From NCBI GenBank assembly GCA_039808325.1, contig JBDHSU010000056.1:1-24122 (forward strand): a stretch of DNA of 24,122 nt, written 5' to 3'. Shown here piece by piece: positions 8,376-15,966 of this stretch (positions are counted from its first letter, which is position 1; every line of letters starts with the position of its first letter). The translations under genes were made by a program, and so were the position numbers. The DNA comes from JAFKKS01 sp039808325 (GTDB lineage: Bacteria > Pseudomonadota > Alphaproteobacteria > Rhizobiales > Xanthobacteraceae). The notes under the pieces are model-generated. The model was given only the letters and a program-made list of their open reading frames with translations, was not told the DNA's origin and made no database searches.

Positions 8376-9031
8376 ACGGGCCGCACGATATGGGCGGCAT
8401 GCAGTGCTTCGGCCCGGTCGAGCCGGAAGCGAACGAGCCGCCGTTCCATGCCGAATGGGAGAAGCGCGCCTTCGCGATCACCGTGGCGATGGGAGCCTCC
8501 GGCGAGTGGAACCTCGACGAGTCGCGCTCGGCGCGCGAAAGCATGCCGCCGGCAAGATACCTCGGCAGCAGCTACTACAAGATCTGGTTCGAGGGTCTTG
8601 AGCGCCTTCTGAGCGAACGCGGCCTCGTCTCGCGGGAAGAGATCGCGCAGGCCCGCGCCATCGGCGCGCCGAAGCCGATCAAGCGCACGCTCGCCGCGGC
8701 GGACGTTGCCAAGACGCTCGGTCGCGGCGGCCCGACCCGGCGCGAGACCGCGAAGCCGGCGCGCTTCAAGGTCGGCGATCGCGTGCGTACGAAGAACATC
8801 AATCCGCCGACCCATACGCGCCTGCCGCGCTACGTGCGCGGCCATGTCGGAACGGTGGAGCGCATCTACGGCGCCCACGTCTTTCCCGACGCGCACGCGC
8901 ACGGCGGCGGCGAGGATCCGCAGTGGCTCTACGCGGTGGCCTTCAGCGGCAGCGATCTATGGGGACCGGACGGCGACCCGACAATGCGCGTCTCCGTCGA
9001 CGCGTTCGAACCTTATCTCGAACCGGCGTGA
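8372..9031 (+). CDS. nthB: Nitrile hydratase, beta subunit
   Basis: 219 residues, the normal length for the single-chain beta subunit. It begins MNGPHDMGGMQCFGPV, the characteristic start, followed by FHAEWEKRAFAITVAM, the helical N-terminal part with YYKIWFEGLERLL, a basic linker (residues about 95-130), and the C-terminal SH3-like barrel with RFKVGDRVRTKNINP, HTRLPRYVRGHVGTVERIYGAHVFPD and QWLYAVAFSGSDLWG. The beta subunit closes the active-site channel and supplies arginines that hydrogen-bond to the oxidised cysteines. The ATG overlaps the alpha stop codon (ATGA), so translation is coupled and subunit amounts should match. The complete two-domain beta chain argues against thiocyanate hydrolase, where this chain is split into two shorter subunits. 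Confidence 0.95.
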   Translation: MNGPHDMGGMQCFGPVEPEANEPPFHAEWEKRAFAITVAMGASGEWNLDESRSARESMPPARYLGSSYYKIWFEGLERLLSERGLVSREEIAQARAIGAPKPIKRTLAAADVAKTLGRGGPTRRETAKPARFKVGDRVRTKNINPPTHTRLPRYVRGHVGTVERIYGAHVFPDAHAHGGGEDPQWLYAVAFSGSDLWGPDGDPTMRVSVDAFEPYLEPA

Positions 9032-9039
9032 CGGCCGCC

Positions 9040-9426
9040 ATGTCCACGACCGATTCGGCAGCCGCCGCCGCGCTCGACGCCATGCCGGACATTCCGCGCG
9101 ATACCGAGGGCCCCGTGTTCGGCGAGCCGTGGCAAGCGCAAGCCTTCGCCATGGCGGTCACGCTGCATCAGCGCGGTCTGTTCACTTGGCCGGAATGGGC
9201 AGCGACGCTCGCGGACGAGATCCGGCGCGCGCAAGCCGCCGGCGACCCGGACACGGGCGCGACCTACTATCATCACTGGCTGGCCGCGCTCGAACGCCTG
9301 GTCGCGGAAAAGAACGTCACCGATGCCGCGACGCTCAAACGCTATCGCGACGCCTGGGACCGCGCCGCCGACCGCACGCCGCACGGCATCCCGATCGTTC
9401 TCAGCGAGAAGGATTTTCACGGCTAG
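9040..9426 (+). CDS. Nitrile hydratase accessory (activator) protein
   Basis: 128 residues, resembling the N-terminal half of the beta subunit: FGEPWQAQAFAMAVTLHQRGLFTWPEWAATLADEIRRAQ, then YYHHWLAALERLVAEKN and a C-terminal TPHGIPIVL. This is the pattern of the small activator encoded after cobalt nitrile hydratases. In studied systems it forms a complex with the alpha subunit, loads cobalt and exchanges alpha subunits into the apoenzyme. The ATG at 9040 is taken, but an in-frame GTG at 9028 overlaps the beta stop codon (GTGA) and would add four residues; neither has an obvious ribosome site. It is the last gene of the cluster; no nitrilase or amidase follows, so the fate of the amide product is not encoded locally. 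Confidence 0.9.
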   Translation: MSTTDSAAAAALDAMPDIPRDTEGPVFGEPWQAQAFAMAVTLHQRGLFTWPEWAATLADEIRRAQAAGDPDTGATYYHHWLAALERLVAEKNVTDAATLKRYRDAWDRAADRTPHGIPIVLSEKDFHG

Positions 9427-9440
9427 ATCACGATGATTTT

Positions 9441-9535
9441 GGATCGAATCGATCCGAACTCATGAATGGGATCGATTCTCATAACTTAGAGCGGGATGCG
9501 GGCGGAAAACCGCTCCACACTTTTCCTCATCCCGT
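9441..9535. repeat. Palindromic intergenic repeat unit
   Basis: Three nested foldbacks lie just after the nitrile hydratase genes. gaatcgatcc (9446-9455) pairs with ggatcgattc (9469-9478) around a 13-base loop. Next, cgggatg (9492-9498) pairs with catcccg (9528-9534), enclosing a small hairpin gcgg-aaaa-ccgc (9502-9513). From memory, near-identical text (gagcgggatg…cggaaaaccg…cacttttcctcatcccg) recurs between genes in Bradyrhizobium-like genomes, so this is called a dispersed repeat rather than a gene-specific terminator. It could still end transcription from the nitrile hydratase operon. Confidence 0.6.
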
Positions 9536-9552
9536 CGCAGCGACCGCGCGCG

Positions 9553-9650
9553 TTCTCGCGCATTCCGTTTTTGATCTTGTTTCGTTGCTGAAGAACGAAT
9601 CGCAACCGCGATTCGCACGCTCCTGTCAGGCGTAAACGCATTCCTAATGC
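9553..9650. repeat. 98-base degenerate direct repeat, copy A
   Basis: Aligns without gaps to 9707-9804 (offset 154). By manual count 75 of 98 positions are identical. It contains a hairpin cgaatcgc-aacc-gcgattcg (about 9596-9615) and a short palindrome cgcatt-cct-aatgcg. No reading frame in it looks real. Confidence 0.65.
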
Positions 9651-9706
9651 GCGCGAATGTCGTCGCGAGGAAGCCGCGAGACGGAAAGCAACCGCATCGA
9701 GCGATG

Positions 9707-9804
9707 TTCTCAACCATTCCGCATTCGATCCCGTTTCGTTGCCGAAGAACGAATCGAGGCTGCGATTCGTCGGCTCCGAGCGGACGTAAATGCTTTCCTA
9801 ATGC
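9707..9804. repeat. 98-base degenerate direct repeat, copy B
   Basis: Second copy of the 9553-9650 unit. The stem cgaatcg…cgattcg is kept while the loop differs (aggctg against caaccg). The remaining gene-free sequence, 9805-9910, up to the convergent nickel/cobalt transporter gene, shows nothing I can name. Confidence 0.65.
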
Positions 9805-9910
9805 GAGATCGTTTCGAGCGGCCTACGGCCTTGCTCCGCCATTCCCACCCAAGCGCAAACGGGGCGAGAATCCATACGCCTTGACCCCGGAGCCCGCTTT
9901 CGGCCGGCGC

Positions 9911-11089
9911 TCACATGATCAGACGTTCGGTGCTCACATAGCCGAGGAGCAGCAGCACGCCGAAGCACAGCACCAGGGCCGCGGCAGCGACCTCGAGGCC
10001 ACGCATGACGAGCGCGCCGCCGCCGCTGCGCGTGGCGGCGAGCCGCGCCGCCACGTCCTTAGCGCTGACGGCAAGCGTCGCGATCGCGGTGACGGTGATC
10101 GCCGTTCCGAGCCCCATGACCAGGGTGGAGACGACGCCGGCCCAGAACAGTCCCTGCGCCATGGCGAAGACGAGCACCAGGATCGCGCCGGAGCACGGCC
10201 GCAGGCCGACGCCGATGACGGCGGACAATCCGCGCCGCCAGCCGCCGCGCCCCGCCAAGATCTCCGGATCAGGTCCATGCGCGCAGCCGCAGTTCTCGTC
10301 ATGCACATGATGGTGGTGGTGATGCGCCTGGTCATGATGCGCATGGGAACGACCATGAGCCTCCGACACGGCGAGAGCATGCCCCTCGTGCGCGCGGTCG
10401 TGATGGGCATGGTCGTGTTGGTGACGATCGCCCGCGATCGCATGGCCGCCGCCCGCCGCCACTTCCGCGGGAACGAGCGCGGGTGTGAAAGGTTGCGCGC
10501 CGAGCGCCGCGAAGAAGCCGCGCCCCTTCGTCCAAAGCAGCCGCGCGCCCAGAGCGATGATCAGCAGATAGCTCGCCACCTCGATCCAGCGCACGGTGTC
10601 GCCCATCGCCTTTGCGGTCGCGCCGAGCAACACCGCGGCGACCCCGACGACGGCGATCGCGGTGACCGCCTGCACCAGCGCCGACGCGAAGGAGAGAACG
10701 ACGCCGCGCCGCCACGTCTCGTTATTCGCGACAAGATAAGAGGAGATGACCGCCTTGCCGTGCCCCGGTCCGGCGGCGTGGAAGATGCCGTAGAAGAACG
10801 AGAGGACAAGCAGGGTCCACACGGCGCTGCCGTCGGCCTTCGCGGCTTTGATCGTGGCGTTGAACTGCGCGTAGTAATACGCCTGCCGTTCGAGAATCCA
10901 CCCGACCATACCGCCCATCGGCGGCGCCGACGGGCGCGGCCCGGCCCCGAACGGACTGCCTTGCGCATGCGCGGAAACCGCCAGCACATGCATGGCCGCC
11001 ACGGCCAGCAGAACGACCGCGGCGACCGTCGCAGCCGAACGCAGACAGCGGATGGGATACGCTTTCCGGAATGGCGTCATCGGCTTCAT
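9911..11089 (-). CDS. Nickel/cobalt transporter, NicO (RcnA-like) family
   Basis: 392 residues. It has an N-terminal hydrophobic segment about 18-40 with a possible AHA|Q cleavage site, then a NicO membrane domain. Signature residues are FHAAGPGHGKAVISSYLV (103-120; the HxxGPGHGK motif) and GVGLRPCSGAILVLVFAMAQG (294-313). Between the two halves is a hydrophilic loop, 216-271, with 20 histidines, a run of six His at 256-261, and C267/C269. The loop is fit for binding Ni(II), Co(II) or Zn(II). Family members either export Ni/Co (RcnA of E. coli) or import it; the direction cannot be read from sequence. It follows the DUF1007 gene by 52 bases, a pairing commonly found for this transporter type. 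The neighbouring cobalt nitrile hydratase, on the opposite strand, makes a cobalt role attractive. Confidence 0.9.
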   Translation of the reverse strand: MKPMTPFRKAYPIRCLRSAATVAAVVLLAVAAMHVLAVSAHAQGSPFGAGPRPSAPPMGGMVGWILERQAYYYAQFNATIKAAKADGSAVWTLLVLSFFYGIFHAAGPGHGKAVISSYLVANNETWRRGVVLSFASALVQAVTAIAVVGVAAVLLGATAKAMGDTVRWIEVASYLLIIALGARLLWTKGRGFFAALGAQPFTPALVPAEVAAGGGHAIAGDRHQHDHAHHDRAHEGHALAVSEAHGRSHAHHDQAHHHHHHVHDENCGCAHGPDPEILAGRGGWRRGLSAVIGVGLRPCSGAILVLVFAMAQGLFWAGVVSTLVMGLGTAITVTAIATLAVSAKDVAARLAATRSGGGALVMRGLEVAAAALVLCFGVLLLLGYVSTERLIM

Positions 11090-11141
11090 CTCATCGTAAT
11101 GGCCATGGCTCCCCGCGCCGCGTTTCCGCGGCGACGCTTCG

Positions 11142-11786
11142 TCATGGGCAGTTCACCAGAATCTTGTTCGCGAACTGGGCGCCGAAGTTTGCGCCCGGAC
11201 CGAGCGAATTGAAGAACGATTCGTCGAGCGGCTGCGCCGACGTGGGCTTCGTCTCGCCCGGAGCGAAAGTGTTGAGCTTGCACGCGGCCGGCGCGCTCGC
11301 CAGCGTCACCGGATTGTCCTTGGCCAGCGTGAAGTCGACAAAATACGTGGCGTCGTAAACCTCGACCGCGAACACCTTGCCGGCCGCCGGCTCCTTCAGC
11401 GGCAAGGTGAAATTGAGCGTCAGCGAGCCGTTCTGAAAATCGAGCCAGTAGTCCTTCGGATCGATGATCGGCACGCGCTTGCCGTCCGCCTTGACGTGCG
11501 TGAAGTAGCCGAATTCCTTGAGCGAGGTTACGTTGACCTCGGCGAGGCTCTGTAGTTCCTCGCGTGACAGCTTGCCGTCGTTGTTGGCGTCGAGCCCTTG
11601 CGTCGCGAACGTCGAGAACATCTCGTCGAACGTCCAATGGTGCTTGATGGCCGTGAGCGTCCCGTCCGGCGCGTAGACGAGCTCGCTCTTGACGCTCACC
11701 CAGACGTGCGGATGCGCCGAGGCAATGCCGGCGCCCGCCGCGAGAAAGCCGATCACGGCCGAAATCAGAAGCGAAAAGCGGCGCAT
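11142..11786 (-). CDS. DUF1007 family periplasmic protein, partner of the NicO transporter
   Basis: 214 residues from the ATG at 11786, chosen because it begins a clean signal peptide (MRRFSLLISAVIGFLAAGAGIASA). In-frame upstream starts (for example 11837) would bury the signal. Cleavage after ASA leaves a mature N-terminus HPHVWV, typical of DUF1007 proteins and suitable for holding a metal ion. Residues 66-77, DANNDGKLSREE, match a canonical EF-hand loop (D, N, D, K/L, S, E at ligand positions), so calcium or another cation may bind. Later segments (GYFTHVKADGKRV, FVDFTLAKDNPVTL) have no known catalytic motif. The family is usually encoded next to nickel/cobalt or zinc transporters and is thought to assist metal delivery in the periplasm. 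The C-terminal PCxxN-type end and C167 could form a disulfide. Start confidence is moderate because no strong ribosome site is seen. Confidence 0.85.
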   Translation of the reverse strand: MRRFSLLISAVIGFLAAGAGIASAHPHVWVSVKSELVYAPDGTLTAIKHHWTFDEMFSTFATQGLDANNDGKLSREELQSLAEVNVTSLKEFGYFTHVKADGKRVPIIDPKDYWLDFQNGSLTLNFTLPLKEPAAGKVFAVEVYDATYFVDFTLAKDNPVTLASAPAACKLNTFAPGETKPTSAQPLDESFFNSLGPGANFGAQFANKILVNCP

Positions 11787-11890
11787 GCGATCAGGAACCG
11801 TGGCGCGGGGATCGGGCCGTTCGAGTCGGCGCACCATAGCAAGAAGTCGGGCGGAATGGTGGCCAGTCCCCGTCGCCACCTCCCATGCGA

Positions 11891-13480
11891 TCAAAGGCCT
11901 AAGGCCCCGCCGTCCGCGCGTGGGTCGTGCGCCCCTTCGAACGTCCCGTCGGCATTGAGTATCACCGCACCGGCGTGCCCCATCGTGTCGGAATAGTCTT
12001 CTCCCAGTACCTCGACGTCATGCCCCGCCGACAGCAATTGCTCGACGAGCCGATCGTCAAACCGCGATTCAAGCCGCAGATTCGTATGCGTCGACCCCCA
12101 GGTGCGGCCGAGCAGCCAGCGCGGCCGATCGAGCGCCTCCTCCAGCGGCTGCCGGAACAGGACGTGCCGCGTGAACAGCGCGGCTTGTGTCTGCGGCTGC
12201 CCGTCGCCGCCCATGGTGCCGTAGGCCATGATGCGCCCGTCGCGTAGAACCGCCAGTGCTGGGTTAAGTGTGTGGAACGGCAGCCGGCCCGGCGCCAGCG
12301 GATTCACCGCATCATGCGCGAGCGAAAAGCTGGCGCCCCGATTCTGCATCAGCACGCCCGTCCCCGGCAGCACGCAGCCTGAACCGAACTCCCAGTAGAT
12401 CGACTGGATGTAGGAAACCACGAGACCGGAGGCGTCGGCCGCCCCCATCCAGATCGTGTCGCCCTCGCCGTAGGGTGCCGGCCAGCGCGCCGCCTTGCGC
12501 CGGTCGATCTTTCCCGCTTCGGCGTCGAGGAAACCCCTGTCGAGATAACGCGCCGGCGGATGCGCCAGCCGCGCGCCATCGGTCACGTAGCGGTCGCGTA
12601 CGCGGAAGGCGCGCTTCGTCGCTTCGACGAGCCCGTGAATGTGATCGAAGCTCTCGGCCCCGTTCACGCCGAGCCGGTCGAACAACGCGAGGATCATCAA
12701 CGAGGCAAGTCCCTGCGTCGGCGGCGGCGTATTGTAGAGCGTGCCTGCACCGACCGTGACTTCCAACGGATCGCGTGGCGCCGCGCGGAACGTCTCAAGG
12801 TCGGCGCGCGTCACTGGGCTGCCGACGCGCTCGAGATCGGTGGCGATCTCGCGCCCGACGTCGCCGCGATAGAAATCGTCGAACCCGGCATGCGCGAGCT
12901 GCTCGAGCGTCGCCGCGAGCGCCGATTGCCGCAGCGTCGTGCCCTCCTCCGGAGGCTTGCCGTCGCTGAGGAAGGTCGCCGCGAAGCCGGGAGCGCTTTT
13001 GAGTTCGTCCAACTTTTCGCGCGTCAGCCGCGCCTGGCTGTGCGTTACCTTGTAGCCGTCGCGCGCGAAGCGGATCGCCTCGCCCAAGAGCACGTCGCGC
13101 GGCAGCCGCCCGCCCAGCGCCTCCGCGCCCTCCTGCGCGCGCGCCCAGCCGCCGACCGCGCCGGGAACCGTGAGCGCGGCGAGCGGGCCGCGCGACGGGA
13201 TCGCTTCGTAGTCGCGATAAAGCGCGCGCGTCGCGTGCGCGCCCGCCGGCCCGCACGCCTCGATTACGCGCACGCGGCCGCGAGGCTCGCGGATCAGCCA
13301 GAAACCATCGCCACCGACGTGATTCATGTGCGGATAGACGGCGGCGATCGTCGCCGCCATTGCGATCATGGCCTCGATGGCGTTGCCGCCCTCCGTCAGA
13401 ATCGCCTGCCCCGCCGCGCAGGCCGCGCCGTGGGGTGCGGCGACGACGCCGCGCCGATGTCCAGCCGTGTGAAGGTTCAT
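11891..13480 (-). CDS. Gamma-glutamyltransferase family (Ntn-hydrolase) protein
   Basis: 529 residues. Recognisable features are GVVAAPHGAACAAGQAILTEGGNAIEAMIAM (residues 11-41), HVGGDGFWLIRE (54-65; usually GGGG-F), TVPGAVGGWARA (104-115), and, starting the small subunit, GEGDTIWMGAADASGLVVSYIQS with T342 as the expected autoprocessing nucleophile. GTMGGDGQPQTQ (421-432) matches the conserved GSPGG-type oxyanion region. Classical enzymes have TTHxS after the nucleophile; TIWM places this in a divergent subgroup that often lacks a signal peptide. Indeed, no export signal is seen here, so it may be cytoplasmic and could be an acylase or amidase rather than a glutathione hydrolase. The ATG at 13480 follows the M3 peptidase stop codon with no base between (TAA then ATG), so the two are translationally coupled and likely act in peptide or gamma-glutamyl breakdown. 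Confidence 0.88.
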   Translation of the reverse strand: MNLHTAGHRRGVVAAPHGAACAAGQAILTEGGNAIEAMIAMAATIAAVYPHMNHVGGDGFWLIREPRGRVRVIEACGPAGAHATRALYRDYEAIPSRGPLAALTVPGAVGGWARAQEGAEALGGRLPRDVLLGEAIRFARDGYKVTHSQARLTREKLDELKSAPGFAATFLSDGKPPEEGTTLRQSALAATLEQLAHAGFDDFYRGDVGREIATDLERVGSPVTRADLETFRAAPRDPLEVTVGAGTLYNTPPPTQGLASLMILALFDRLGVNGAESFDHIHGLVEATKRAFRVRDRYVTDGARLAHPPARYLDRGFLDAEAGKIDRRKAARWPAPYGEGDTIWMGAADASGLVVSYIQSIYWEFGSGCVLPGTGVLMQNRGASFSLAHDAVNPLAPGRLPFHTLNPALAVLRDGRIMAYGTMGGDGQPQTQAALFTRHVLFRQPLEEALDRPRWLLGRTWGSTHTNLRLESRFDDRLVEQLLSAGHDVEVLGEDYSDTMGHAGAVILNADGTFEGAHDPRADGGALGL

Positions 13481-15550
13481 TTAGCTGACCGGCTCCACCA
13501 GACCGCGTTTTTCCAGCACGCCCTTCACCGTCGGCATGGCGCCGCGAAACAGACGATAAGCCTCCGCCGGATCGCGCAAGTTGCCGGCGGCGTAGACGAA
13601 ATCGTGCAGGCGCTTCGCCGTCGCCGGATGGAAGATATCGCCGGTCTCGCGGAAAGCGGCAAAGCCGTCGGCATCGAGCATTTCCGACCACATGTAGCTG
13701 TAGTAGGCGGCGGCATAGCCTTCACCGGAAAAGATATGGCCGAAATGCGCGGCGCGATGCCGCATGCCGATTTCCGCCGGCATGCCGATGCGCGCGAGCG
13801 ACGCGCGCTCGAAGGCGTCGGCATCCATCCCGGTCGCGTCCGCGCGCGTGTGGAAGTCGAGATCGACGATGGCGGAGGAAAGATATTCCGTCGTGGCGCA
13901 GCCCTGGTCGAAATTCTTCGCCGCGATCACGCGCTCGATCAGCGCCTGCGGCATCGGCGCACCGGTTTCGTGATGCACGGCGAACCGCGAGAGAATTTCC
14001 GGCTGCTCCACCCAGTGCTCGTAGAGCTGCGAGGGGAATTCGACGAAATCGGTGGCGACGGAGGTGCCCGAGAGCAGCGGATAGGTCACGTTCGAAAGAA
14101 GGCCGTGCAGCGCGTGTCCGAATTCGTGGAACAGCGTGTGCGCGTCATCGAAGCTGAGCAGGTCCGGCTTGCCACCCTCGCTCTTCGAAAAGTTCGCGAC
14201 GTTGATGATGATCGGCGAAACCTCGCCGTCGAGCCGCTCCTGGTCGCGCAATGACGTCATCCAGGCGCCGCTGCGCTTCGAGGAGCGCGCAAAATAGTCG
14301 CCGACGAAAAGCCCGACATGCTGCCCGTCCGCGGCCGTCACCTCGTAGACGCGCACGTCCGGATGATACGTGGCGAAGTCCGTCAAGCGCTTGAAAGTCA
14401 GGCCGAACAGCCGCCGCGCGACATAGAACGCCGCTTCGATCATGCGATCGAGCTGCAAGTACGGCTTGGTCTCGGCCTCGTCGAGATCGAAGCGCGCCTT
14501 GCGCAATTTCTCCGCATAATAGGTCCAGTCCCACGGCGCCAGCGCGAAGTTCGCGCCTTCCGCCTGCATGATCTTGCGCAGATCGTCGCGGTCGTGCAGC
14601 GCATGCGCGCGCGCCGGCCCCCAGACGGCGTCGAGCATGTCGCGCGCCGCGCCCGGCGTTTTCGCCATCGCGTCGTCCAGCCGATAGGCCGCGTGGTTGT
14701 CGTAGCCGAGCAGCGCCGCGCGCTCCTGGCGCAGCGCCACCATCTCTGCGATCAAACTCTTATTGTCGGTCTTGCCGCCGTTGTCGCCGCGCGCGGCGAA
14801 AGCGCGCCAAAGCTGCTCGCGCAGATCGCGGCGGCTGGAGAAGCGCAAGAACGGCTCGACGCTCGAGCGCGACAATGTGATGACGTATTTGCCATCGAGG
14901 CCGCGCTCCCGTGCCGCCGCCTGCGCCGCGTCGCGCACGAAACCCGGCAGGCCGGCGAGATCGTCTTCGCTTTCCAAGGTCAGCGTGAACGCCTGCTCGT
15001 CGGCGAGGACGTTCTGGCCGAAACTCGTGCCGAGCAGCGCCAGCCGCTCGTTGATCGCCGCAAGGCGCTTGCGCGCGTCCGCCGGGAGCGCGGCGCCGGA
15101 GCGCACGAACGCTGTGCGATAGCGCTCGAGCACGCGCTGCTGCTCGTCATTGAGACCGAGCGCGTCCCGGCGCGCATACAGCGCGTCGATACGGGCGAAC
15201 AGCGCCTCATCCTGATAGATCTCGCTGGAATGCCGCGCGATCTGCGGCGAGATGTCCAAGTCGATCGCCTCCAGCGCGTCGTTGGTATGCGCGCCCGCGA
15301 GCACCCAGAACACGGAGCCGACACGCGAAAGCTCCCGCCCGCTTCGCTCCAGCGCATCGATCGTGTTCGAGAATGTCGGCGCCTCGGCGTTGGCGCCGAT
15401 CGCCGCCACGGCTTCGCGCTGCCCCTCCAGCGCCCGCTTGAACGCCGGCGGGAAATGCTCAGGCTTGATCGCATCGAACGGCGGCAGACCGAACCGTGTC
15501 GTCCAATCGCCGGCAAAAGGATTGCCGTTCTCCAGCTTCGATACCGTCAT
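13481..15550 (-). CDS. dcp: M3 family zinc metallopeptidase, peptidyl-dipeptidase Dcp type
   Basis: 689 residues, as for Dcp/oligopeptidase A. The zinc site is HTLFHEFGHALHGLL, with ligands H475 and H479, base E476 and third ligand E504 in DFVEFPSQLYEHW. The LSGT…DFVEFPSQ pattern and HEFGH (oligopeptidase A normally has HECGH) favour Dcp, which removes C-terminal dipeptides. The substrate-clamping C-terminal motif is FSGEGYAAAYYSYMWSEML (607-625). There is no signal peptide, so it is cytoplasmic. The ATG at 15550 is preferred over an in-frame TTG 15 bases upstream because GGAG sits 9 bases before the ATG and that TTG overlaps it. It is the first gene of a minus-strand run: peptidase, gamma-glutamyltransferase-like protein, then the DUF1007/NicO pair. 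Confidence 0.94.
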   Translation of the reverse strand: MTVSKLENGNPFAGDWTTRFGLPPFDAIKPEHFPPAFKRALEGQREAVAAIGANAEAPTFSNTIDALERSGRELSRVGSVFWVLAGAHTNDALEAIDLDISPQIARHSSEIYQDEALFARIDALYARRDALGLNDEQQRVLERYRTAFVRSGAALPADARKRLAAINERLALLGTSFGQNVLADEQAFTLTLESEDDLAGLPGFVRDAAQAAARERGLDGKYVITLSRSSVEPFLRFSSRRDLREQLWRAFAARGDNGGKTDNKSLIAEMVALRQERAALLGYDNHAAYRLDDAMAKTPGAARDMLDAVWGPARAHALHDRDDLRKIMQAEGANFALAPWDWTYYAEKLRKARFDLDEAETKPYLQLDRMIEAAFYVARRLFGLTFKRLTDFATYHPDVRVYEVTAADGQHVGLFVGDYFARSSKRSGAWMTSLRDQERLDGEVSPIIINVANFSKSEGGKPDLLSFDDAHTLFHEFGHALHGLLSNVTYPLLSGTSVATDFVEFPSQLYEHWVEQPEILSRFAVHHETGAPMPQALIERVIAAKNFDQGCATTEYLSSAIVDLDFHTRADATGMDADAFERASLARIGMPAEIGMRHRAAHFGHIFSGEGYAAAYYSYMWSEMLDADGFAAFRETGDIFHPATAKRLHDFVYAAGNLRDPAEAYRLFRGAMPTVKGVLEKRGLVEPVS

Positions 15551-15796
15551 GCGAACCCGCTCCAATCAAATCCACCGGCTCGGCGCCGATCGCCGCGGAA
15601 TTGCACGGCAATTTAAGCTCTCTTAACGCATCGGGCGCACGCTTCGTGAAGCTGCGCGCGATTCCGGCCGCCGACGCCAACTCGTCGGTCCTTAGCGGGA
15701 TAGCCAAAGGCCGGCCACTTTTTTCTTGCCGCTTCAGCGGACCGCCGCCTTGCGGCCTGCTCCGTTGACTCCCGCCGAGACAGCCGCAAACTGCTG
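15551..15796. other. Divergent intergenic spacer without a gene
   Basis: Lies between the start of the M3 peptidase (minus) and a palindromic element before the M81 peptidase (plus). It should hold the promoter for the minus-strand run, but I could not pick a convincing -35/-10 pair. It contains a T-run (15720-15726) after ggccggcc. The open frames crossing it are low-complexity Arg/Ala/Ser strings and are not believed. Confidence 0.5.
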
Positions 15797-15907
15797 CCCG
15801 TCGTCCTGAGGCGCGCGCATGCAGAGCGGGCCTCGAAGGACGGACGCTTCGTGGGCCGTCGCCCTTCGAGGCTCGCGGCGAGTGCCGCGCGCACCTGAGG
15901 ATGACGG
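15797..15907. repeat. REP-like palindromic element upstream of the M81 gene
   Basis: The outer arms ccgtcgtcctgaggcgcgcgc (about 15798-15818) and gcgcgcacctgaggatgacgg (about 15887-15907) are inverted with three mismatches. Inside, cctcgaagg (15831-15839) pairs perfectly with ccttcgagg (15863-15871), and acgg/ccgt (15840-15843, 15856-15859) form an inner step. The cctcaggatgacgg-type end is, from memory, a very common intergenic repeat in Bradyrhizobium and relatives. A related element lies at 17490-17590. Confidence 0.7.
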
Positions 15908-15966
15908 ATCATGGCGCGATCGCTCTCTGCTCAGCGCGCTCATCTCCATGTTCGAGGACCTTTACG

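Noticed and set aside
7725..9426. Thiocyanate hydrolase instead of nitrile hydratase
   Set aside because: The CTLCSC motif fits both, but the beta chain is a single full-length two-domain nitrile hydratase subunit and the third gene matches the nitrile hydratase activator.
9553..9804. CRISPR array
   Set aside because: Only two degenerate copies of about 98 bases, no short identical repeats with unique spacers and no cas genes.
9647..11212. Plus-strand 521-codon frame opposite the NicO gene
   Set aside because: Shadow of the His-rich transporter; no ribosome site or family resemblance, and it crosses repeat elements.
11787..11890. Cobalamin or nickel/cobalt riboswitch before the DUF1007/NicO genes
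   Set aside because: The 104-base gap is too short for a cobalamin riboswitch, and no B12-box-like or NiCo-type stem junction was seen.
12560..14254. Long plus-strand open frame (564 codons) opposite the gamma-glutamyltransferase and M3 genes
   Set aside because: Arg/Ala/His-rich composition typical of antisense frames in GC-rich DNA; the minus strand here encodes proteins with intact catalytic motifs.
15640..15690. tRNA-like stretch with gcgcgattccggc
   Set aside because: No cloverleaf, no anticodon arm and no acceptor pairing on either strand.
15613..15912. Small minus-strand frame across the 15.8 kb spacer
   Set aside because: Most of it translates a palindromic repeat element; Arg/Ala/Ser-rich with no ribosome site.
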